A program made the position numbers and the translations under genes. Below are positions 6,102-10,245 of a stretch of DNA of 10,245 nt, piece after piece. Source of the stretch: Anaerolineae bacterium (GTDB taxonomy: Bacteria; Chloroflexota; Anaerolineae; SpSt-600); NCBI GenBank assembly GCA_028275425.1, contig JAPWUT010000042.1:1-10245 (forward strand), given 5' to 3'. Numbering within the stretch: the first letter of the stretch is position 1; every line of letters starts with the position of its first letter. The notes beneath the pieces were generated by a model. It was not told the origin of the DNA and searched no databases. It saw only the letters and a program-made list of their open reading frames with translations.

Positions 6102-6727
6102 CCCAATACCTCCAGGATGAAGTTTATCCGTGAGATGAGAAGCGACACAAAGGTAACCAGGCCGGTGGCAAAGAGGGCACCAAAAGCAATCATTATGAAG
6201 GCTTTGCCCAAGGAGGCCAAAGCTCTCAGAACCTTGCTCTTCCGAGTTCCAGTGAAGTAAAAGTAAAACAGTGCGCTCACAGCTCCGACAAAGAGGATGA
6301 AGTTGTTGAAAGCCCCCGAAAGCCCAACGTGGGTGGGGCTAAAGGAAGAAATGGAAGCCAGCGTCTGAGGCCAGATTGTTCCAACCACCGCTCCGCCGAT
6401 GGCCAAAGCGGCCCCTACCCCGAAAAGGAAGGCCATGGAAACGTTCCCTATCCACCCCATCCGAGGTAAAAGCTTGGTCAAAAGGAGCAAGCCCAAAGTT
6501 AGCGGAACCACAAGCCCAACATTGGCCTGGGGGTCCTGCAATAGGGGAAGGATTAACATTTTCTCCAAGACTGCTTTGTAGGCCACCAGCAATGCGTAGC
6601 CTGCAGCTACCCCCACAAGGATGTGGATGGCTAAACGGTAGAGGAAGTTGTCCTTTATCAGGTAACTGAAGACTACTAAGGTCAGGAAAAGTGCGACCCA
6701 TTGCCCTATGAAGTCTGGGTTAAGCAT
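6095..6727 (-). CDS. Six-helix membrane protein of unknown function
   Basis: A 210-residue integral membrane protein I do not recognise. Hydrophobic segments at about 7-24, 32-50, 69-87, 94-117, 140-159 and 173-199 suggest six membrane helices. Short basic loops (TGTRKSKVLR at 159-168, LLPRM at 86-90) would lie inside. No catalytic motif or transport signature is evident. The ATG at 6727 is preferred over a GTG at 6736, because GAGGTG, which contains that GTG, sits six bases upstream of the ATG as its ribosome site. With this start it overlaps the zinc-ribbon gene by eight bases, ATGCTTAA, and its own stop overlaps the MutL-like gene. It may be the membrane base for the ASKHA protein; that is inference from coupling alone. 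Confidence 0.8.
   Translation of the reverse strand: MLNPDFIGQWVALFLTLVVFSYLIKDNFLYRLAIHILVGVAAGYALLVAYKAVLEKMLILPLLQDPQANVGLVVPLTLGLLLLTKLLPRMGWIGNVSMAFLFGVGAALAIGGAVVGTIWPQTLASISSFSPTHVGLSGAFNNFILFVGAVSALFYFYFTGTRKSKVLRALASLGKAFIMIAFGALFATGLVTFVSLLISRINFILEVLGW
6108..6113 (-). promoter_or_regulatory. Ribosome binding site that favours a TTG start for the MutL-like gene
   Basis: GGAGGT lies six bases before the TTG at 6101. The alternative ATG at 6089 has only GAGAGG directly abutting it, too close to serve. This decides in favour of the rare TTG start, which also makes the gene overlap its upstream neighbour, as most junctions here do. Confidence 0.6.
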
Positions 6728-8369
6728 GGCTTTCACCTCGCATTAAGCTACCGACAAGGATTACGAGCAAAGCTATGAGGAGAGCGAAAGCTTGGACAGG
6801 GGCTGCTCTCGTAGCCGCCGAGGGTTTACCAAGCATGGCTTCGTAGAAGGCGGCATCGGCCATGCCCCCCAAAAGGCCCTTCAGCTGGCCTGAACCCAGG
6901 TAAGGTTCGGCATAAGGCTTGAGCCCGGATATTACTCCCGCAACCATTGGCGCTTCAACCATAGACCCCACTTGCTCAATCCACCCCAGCAAGGTGGAAG
7001 ATTGCCCGCTGAACAACACAATCAGGTTCCAGCCCTTCAAGCCCTTAACACTTTGAAAGGCCGGGAAAGAATCCAGAGGTTTGCCTTGGAGGTAATCGTA
7101 CCTTACAAGCCAGCCTTCGGAAGTGCCCAGAGCTCTCAGCCCTGCTTCCACCCCCGGTATATAGCCGAGGTTGACGAATTCTTCGCCGTAAAGGAAGCCA
7201 GCCCTTTCCCCAAGCGCCTGGGCCAGCGCCGGTCCTGCGGGGTTAAGGCTTATCAAAGCTACGCGACATCCTCTCCCTTTGAGGTGCGTAAGGACCGGAT
7301 AGGCCACTGACTCCATCTCGCCGGCCATGTAAGGCTCATAGTCAAACGCCACCAGCACAAATGAGCCGGGGGGAAGAGCTTCTACTGTCTGGAAGAACTT
7401 TTCTACCCCTGGCGGTGTTGGGGGCGAGCCTGAAGGCATGGAAGGCCACCCAAGAAGCATCGGGATGAGGACGGCCAAAAGTAGGATGAAGTGGAGAAGC
7501 CTGTGGGTGCGGATTTCCTTCGGAGGGGCCTTGATTTTTACCGCAGGGGCTGCCGGCTTCAACTTTATCAGCTTCTGGACTTCCTCGCCGCCCAGGCTCA
7601 GCTCCGCTACCTCCCCGCGCAAGGGGATTTTTTCCGGAGGCCCAAAGATGGCCGCAGGTTTCAACAGCCCTTTCAACCCTTGGAGGACCCCCATTTCCTC
7701 AGCCTCTTCCTCTGGCGGGGGAGCCTCGGGGGCTTTTTCAACGGGGCGGAGGGCTTCAAGCCAAGGAGGTATTTCGGCCAGGACGGGAACCTCAACTATT
7801 TCTTCCTCAAGCCACGGGATTTCTACCTCTTTGAGCCAATCGGCCGGGGCAGAGGGTTCAGGTGGTAAGACGATTTCCTCGGCTTCTTTGAGCCAATCGG
7901 GCAATTCTTCCTCACGATACTCTACAGCGACAGCAGGCTTCTCTTCAGCCGGGGGTGGAAGTAGCTCCTCCTCTTCAGAAGGCTTTTCCTCCTCGTAGCG
8001 CTCTTCAGCGATGAAAATGGGCTTCTCTTCCTCAGGTGGGACTACCTCGCGCTCTTCCTCAGGAAGCACCACTTCTTGAACCTTTGCCCTGAGGTCGGCT
8101 AAGAAATCGGGCGCTTCCTCTTCTATGGTCAAGATGATTTCTTCCGGGAAGACCGGAACCTTAGGCAGCTCTTCGGCTGGCTTTTCCTCTGGTGGTGGAG
8201 CAGGCTTAAGCGAAGCTCCGCAATTAACGCACTTTTCATTCTCCGGCGAGTTTATGGTCCCGCATATCTGGCATATTATCCCTTCCTCAGGGGTTAAGCG
8301 AGCTCCACATTGGTTGCAATATTTGCTTCCTTCCCTGTTAGCCGTTCCGCAATTAGGGCAATAAATCAT
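6720..8369 (-). CDS. Double zinc-ribbon membrane protein with acidic linker and Rossmann-like outer domain
   Basis: A 549-residue protein of unknown function. Two zinc ribbons open it: Cys4, Cys7, Cys18, Cys21 and Cys33, Cys36, Cys47, Cys50, all CX2C knuckles. Residues 55-285 are a Pro/Glu-rich, probably disordered linker with four Trp-Leu motifs (PDWLKE at 157, ADWLKE at 176, IPWLEE at 184, PPWLEA at 201) that could be docking sites. A membrane segment lies at about 291-308. Residues 325-515 look alpha/beta (FVLVAFDYEPYMAGE at 337-351, CRVALISLNPAG at 368-379, WNLIVLFSG at 447-455), and a second membrane segment is at about 524-541. That puts ribbons, linker and C-terminus in the cytoplasm and the alpha/beta domain outside. 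The ATG at 8369 is chosen because GAGGTG sits six bases upstream; a GTG at 8378 falls in that site. Confidence 0.82.
   Translation of the reverse strand: MIYCPNCGTANREGSKYCNQCGARLTPEEGIICQICGTINSPENEKCVNCGASLKPAPPPEEKPAEELPKVPVFPEEIILTIEEEAPDFLADLRAKVQEVVLPEEEREVVPPEEEKPIFIAEERYEEEKPSEEEELLPPPAEEKPAVAVEYREEELPDWLKEAEEIVLPPEPSAPADWLKEVEIPWLEEEIVEVPVLAEIPPWLEALRPVEKAPEAPPPEEEAEEMGVLQGLKGLLKPAAIFGPPEKIPLRGEVAELSLGGEEVQKLIKLKPAAPAVKIKAPPKEIRTHRLLHFILLLAVLIPMLLGWPSMPSGSPPTPPGVEKFFQTVEALPPGSFVLVAFDYEPYMAGEMESVAYPVLTHLKGRGCRVALISLNPAGPALAQALGERAGFLYGEEFVNLGYIPGVEAGLRALGTSEGWLVRYDYLQGKPLDSFPAFQSVKGLKGWNLIVLFSGQSSTLLGWIEQVGSMVEAPMVAGVISGLKPYAEPYLGSGQLKGLLGGMADAAFYEAMLGKPSAATRAAPVQAFALLIALLVILVGSLMRGESHA
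6734..6739 (-). promoter_or_regulatory. Ribosome binding site setting the start of the 210-aa membrane protein
   Basis: GAGGTG, six bases before the ATG at 6727. An in-frame GTG lies within the ribosome site itself, so a nine-base longer reading is unlikely. Confidence 0.65.
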
Positions 8370-8375
8370 ATCTCG

Positions 8376-8381
8376 CACCTC
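8376..8381 (-). promoter_or_regulatory. Ribosome binding site setting the start of the zinc-ribbon protein
   Basis: GAGGTG, six bases before the ATG at 8369, overlapping the stop of the upstream gene. It argues against starting at the GTG inside it, which would add three residues ahead of the first zinc ribbon. Confidence 0.65.
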
Positions 8382-8991
8382 AATCTGAGTAAGGCTTATC
8401 CATCCCGATGAGGATTCTAAGGCCAGTGGCTGTGATGCCGAGTGCTACCCCTAACAGTATTCCCCTCACACCGGCCATAGCCGGAACCGATAAAACCCAT
8501 TCTTTCAAGGCACTCACCGGCCACAAATCGGTCATGATAGCCGCATATCCGAGCAGCACTAAGGAAGCACTGAGGAGCATTATCGTAGACTCAAGCGTCC
8601 TTCGGCGGAAGGCACGGTAGCCGGCCGAGAGGGCGAAGAAAGCCAGAAGAGCCATGACGGTCGCTTGGAGCGGATACTGGACGTAGCGGAAAATCCAGCT
8701 CACTACATACCCGTGCGGCCCATCCCCCACGAACCCGAAAACCAGAACTGTCCACATGGCCAGGATTACCACAATGCTGTAACCCCACCCCTTTTCGCGG
8801 TGGAAAACCCTTGAGGTATGGGTGAAGAAGATGTTAAGTAGGCCGGCTACAAAGGCAAAGGCCGCTACTATCATTGCCCACTGCAGCAGCGTTCTCCCCA
8901 CAAGGTCCAGAATCGGGTGGGTTATGAAGAAATCGGCCAAGACTGTTAGCCCGGTTAGGACTGCAACCAGGATAGGGATTACTTTCCTCAT
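8380..8991 (-). CDS. Six-helix membrane protein of unknown function
   Basis: A 203-residue integral membrane protein that I do not recognise as a named family. Hydrophobic stretches at about 4-23, 36-57, 70-89, 106-127, 136-153 and 174-195 give six likely helices. The basic loops TSRVFHREKG (59-68) and RAFRRRTLES (126-135) suggest those sides face the cytoplasm, putting both ends inside. The 90-105 loop holds GDGPHGYVVSWI and would face out. There is no obvious catalytic or ion-binding motif. The start overlaps the upstream 238-aa gene as ATGA, and the stop is 10 bases before the zinc-ribbon ATG, so it is translationally linked to both. Size and topology resemble the 210-aa protein further on, though I see no clear sequence likeness between them. 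Confidence 0.8.
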   Translation of the reverse strand: MRKVIPILVAVLTGLTVLADFFITHPILDLVGRTLLQWAMIVAAFAFVAGLLNIFFTHTSRVFHREKGWGYSIVVILAMWTVLVFGFVGDGPHGYVVSWIFRYVQYPLQATVMALLAFFALSAGYRAFRRRTLESTIMLLSASLVLLGYAAIMTDLWPVSALKEWVLSVPAMAGVRGILLGVALGITATGLRILIGMDKPYSD

Positions 8992-9704
8992 ATCACCCCC
9001 AGCGTTTTCAGGATAACGCCCACAGTTATCCCGATGATTAGGATGAACCGCATCACATCCTGAGCGATAACCCCGGCCAAGGCCTGCGGCTCTTTGGCAA
9101 GGTAGGCTTTTGCAGCGAAAACCTCTTCCCCTATGAGGCTATGTTCCGTTGAGGAGTAAACGAAGGGTAGGACGGATGGGTCTGTGGCGCCGGCCACTTG
9201 GTCAATGCCTTGGCTTTCGGCGGCTTCGCTCAGAAGCAAGAACTCGTAGCCGAATGGCCCCAAGGCCAGGTTCAAGATGGGCCTTTCATTCTTCAGGACC
9301 TCTGCCGCTCCAGCCGCATAAATCCCCTTTTCAGGGGCGATGAAGTAGATTCTACCGCCGGCCGGGCCGAATTTCCTCTTAAAATCGTAGCCTGAGAGCA
9401 TAGCGGTGGGGTGGAAGAAAGTGGAGGTGACAGGGATACCGTAAAGGCCTCCTTGCCTTTGGGCGTATTCCAAGAGACCCAAGCCGGCCAAGGTTTCGGC
9501 CGTATCTTTTTCGCCCACGGTGCCGGTTCCGGAGGAAACATGGAGGGGTCTACCGCTTTCTATGGCCTTCTGGAAGGCCTCCTTCAGGAAATCCAACGCC
9601 GGCATTGGCCTGAGGTTAGGCTTACCCCTTATCCTCACCTCCACAAAGGCAATGTAGAGAAAGAGGGCGAAGAAAAGCAGGAAGGCAATGCTTAGCTCAT
9701 TCAT
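8988..9704 (-). CDS. Bitopic protein with a soluble domain between two membrane helices, function unknown
   Basis: A 238-residue protein. A hydrophobic N-terminal segment at 5-22 (IAFLLFFALFLYIAF) and a C-terminal one at about 218-236 (MRFILIIGITVGVIL) bracket a soluble alpha/beta domain with a Gly-rich turn, SSGTGTVGEKDTAET at 58-72, then GGRIYFIAPEKGIYAAGAAE, and a conserved-looking SSTEHSLIGEEVFAAKAYLA near 185-204. I think it belongs to a family found in Chloroflexota and named only as a domain of unknown function (possibly DUF6754; recalled, not checked). The start overlaps the 31-aa peptide gene by eight bases (ATGAATGA) and the stop overlaps the next gene as ATGA. A domain held between two helices recurs in the zinc-ribbon protein, so the two may face each other at the membrane. 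Confidence 0.82.
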   Translation of the reverse strand: MNELSIAFLLFFALFLYIAFVEVRIRGKPNLRPMPALDFLKEAFQKAIESGRPLHVSSGTGTVGEKDTAETLAGLGLLEYAQRQGGLYGIPVTSTFFHPTAMLSGYDFKRKFGPAGGRIYFIAPEKGIYAAGAAEVLKNERPILNLALGPFGYEFLLLSEAAESQGIDQVAGATDPSVLPFVYSSTEHSLIGEEVFAAKAYLAKEPQALAGVIAQDVMRFILIIGITVGVILKTLGVI

Positions 9705-9792
9705 TGCTTTCTTCCTCCAGTATGCTCAACATAAAATAAACGAGGGTGAAAAGCACCGCCAAAAGCAAAAAGACAACCGCCCTTTTATTCAT
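9697..9792 (-). CDS. 31-residue single-pass membrane peptide
   Basis: A very short gene that would be missed by usual length cut-offs. It encodes a basic start, MNKRA, then an unbroken hydrophobic helix at about residues 5-25 (VVFLLLAVLFTLVYFML), and an acidic end, EEESNE. The layout fits N-terminus in the cytoplasm and a small acidic tail outside. A GGAGG with GGGGGC precedes the ATG. The start overlaps the 77-aa gene by eight bases (ATGAATAA) and the stop overlaps the 238-aa gene by eight (ATGAATGA), so it neatly fills the space between them. That double overlap is the main support for it being translated. Small subunits of this type often stabilise membrane complexes; its role here is unknown. 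Confidence 0.72.
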   Translation of the reverse strand: MNKRAVVFLLLAVLFTLVYFMLSILEEESNE

Positions 9793-10018
9793 CGCCCCCT
9801 TCCTCCAACAGTGCCAAGAGCTTCTCCGGCTCGCAGAGGATGTTGGTTACCGTGCTCAGTTTCCCAAGCCCGATGAACGGCTCCAGGAACAGGAGGCCGT
9901 TGACCAAGACCGGGCCAAGTGGCTTTAAAGTCCTCAAGGTCAGGATAGCCAAATCTTTCAAGCCCTTTTCCCTTATTTTATCAGCAATTTGCTCAAAAGC
10001 AAAGTGATTGTTCACCAT
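9785..10018 (-). CDS. Small hydrophobic protein of unknown function
   Basis: A 77-residue protein, not recognised. Residues 5-30 form a charged amphipathic helix (QIADKIREKGLKDLAI), followed by a moderately hydrophobic stretch at about 31-52, LKPLGPVLVNGLLFLEPFIG, that could be one membrane helix or a membrane-surface hairpin broken by prolines, and an acidic end, LLALLEEGGDE. There is no signal peptide. The start ATG has GGCGGAAAAG upstream, a modest ribosome site, and lies 14 bases after the HEAT-repeat stop. Its stop overlaps the 31-residue peptide start by eight bases. Codon use and gene packing match the neighbours. It is likely an accessory of the membrane set. Confidence 0.7.
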   Translation of the reverse strand: MVNNHFAFEQIADKIREKGLKDLAILTLRTLKPLGPVLVNGLLFLEPFIGLGKLSTVTNILCEPEKLLALLEEGGDE

Positions 10019-10032
10019 GACTTTTCCGCCGG

Positions 10033-10245
10033 CTAAGAGTTAGCCTTTTGTGTTCTGGCGAACAAAGAGGCAATCCTCCTTAGGAGCAATCGCCTCCTTA
10101 TAGAGCTTATTGCTTTCTTAGCCTTGGCGGCTATGGCCTCTCCGAACACTAATTCTTGGTCCTCCAGCAAGCCTCTGAGGGAAGCGATGGCTTCCTCTCC
10201 ACCGGTCCGGCTCAGGGCCCAAACCGCCTCTGCCCGCACTTGAGG
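10033..10245 (-). CDS. C-terminal end of a HEAT-repeat protein, cut by the window edge
   Basis: The last 70 residues of a protein whose start lies beyond the right edge; the frame is open up to base 10245. A HEAT/PBS-lyase-like repeat is visible: VRAEAVWALSRTGGEEAI, then LRGLLEDQELVFGEAIAAKA, with the usual Arg-x-x-Ala-x-x-Ala-Leu helix, Gly turn and second helix ending in Ala-x-x-Ala-Ile. The chain ends in a strongly basic helix, RRRLLLRRIASLFARTQKANS, which might bind nucleic acid or the inner membrane face. HEAT repeats serve as protein-binding scaffolds. A GTG inside the frame near 10239 should not be read as its start. It precedes the 77-aa gene by 14 bases and is probably part of the same transcript. 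Confidence 0.7.
   Translation of the reverse strand, partial: PQVRAEAVWALSRTGGEEAIASLRGLLEDQELVFGEAIAAKAKKAISSIRRRLLLRRIASLFARTQKANS

Noticed and set aside
7438..7998. 186-codon Ser-rich plus-strand frame
   Set aside because: It is antisense to the Pro/Glu-rich linker of the zinc-ribbon protein; its Ser-rich make-up follows from that composition.

Overview
The window reads as bacterial chromosome, most likely from a Chloroflexota (Anaerolineae-like, possibly thermophilic) organism. This is inferred from the Thr-Pro-rich tail protein, the zinc-ribbon membrane protein with an acidic Pro/Glu linker, a MutL/GlmL-type ATPase sitting among uncharacterised membrane proteins, and the molybdenum-cofactor genes. 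No rRNA or other taxonomic marker is present, so the assignment is tentative. Every convincing gene lies on the minus strand; read in transcription order the window runs from right to left.

Region A (10245 to 3349) is one tightly packed gene train: the tail of a HEAT-repeat protein, a 77-aa hydrophobic protein, a 31-aa single-pass membrane peptide, a 238-aa bitopic protein, a 203-aa six-helix membrane protein, a 549-aa double-zinc-ribbon membrane protein, a 210-aa six-helix membrane protein, a 574-aa MutL/GlmL-like actin-fold (ASKHA) protein, and a 343-aa protein with barrel-sandwich-like repeats. Most junctions overlap by 4 or 8 bases, so translation is probably coupled and the products probably work together. 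No glutamate or methylaspartate mutase subunit is nearby. I read this set as an undescribed membrane-associated machine built around an ASKHA ATPase.

Region B (3336 to 2159) continues in the same direction with short gaps: a 143-aa Thr-Pro-rich protein with two membrane segments, a 121-aa protein made of two copies of a Cys-containing 42-residue module, and a MoaD-like beta-grasp protein that lacks the Gly-Gly tail and has about 40 extra residues.

Region C (about 1500 to 2143) is non-coding and holds four tandem copies, plus a fifth partial copy, of a roughly 150-base GC-rich unit containing strong hairpins. Paired base changes keep the hairpin stems intact between copies.

Region D (1466 to the left edge) holds moaA (GTP 3',8-cyclase) followed four bases later by the first 159 residues of an XdhC/CoxF-family protein. 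With the MoaD-like gene this points to synthesis of molybdenum (or tungsten) cofactor and its insertion into a hydroxylase-type enzyme encoded outside the window.
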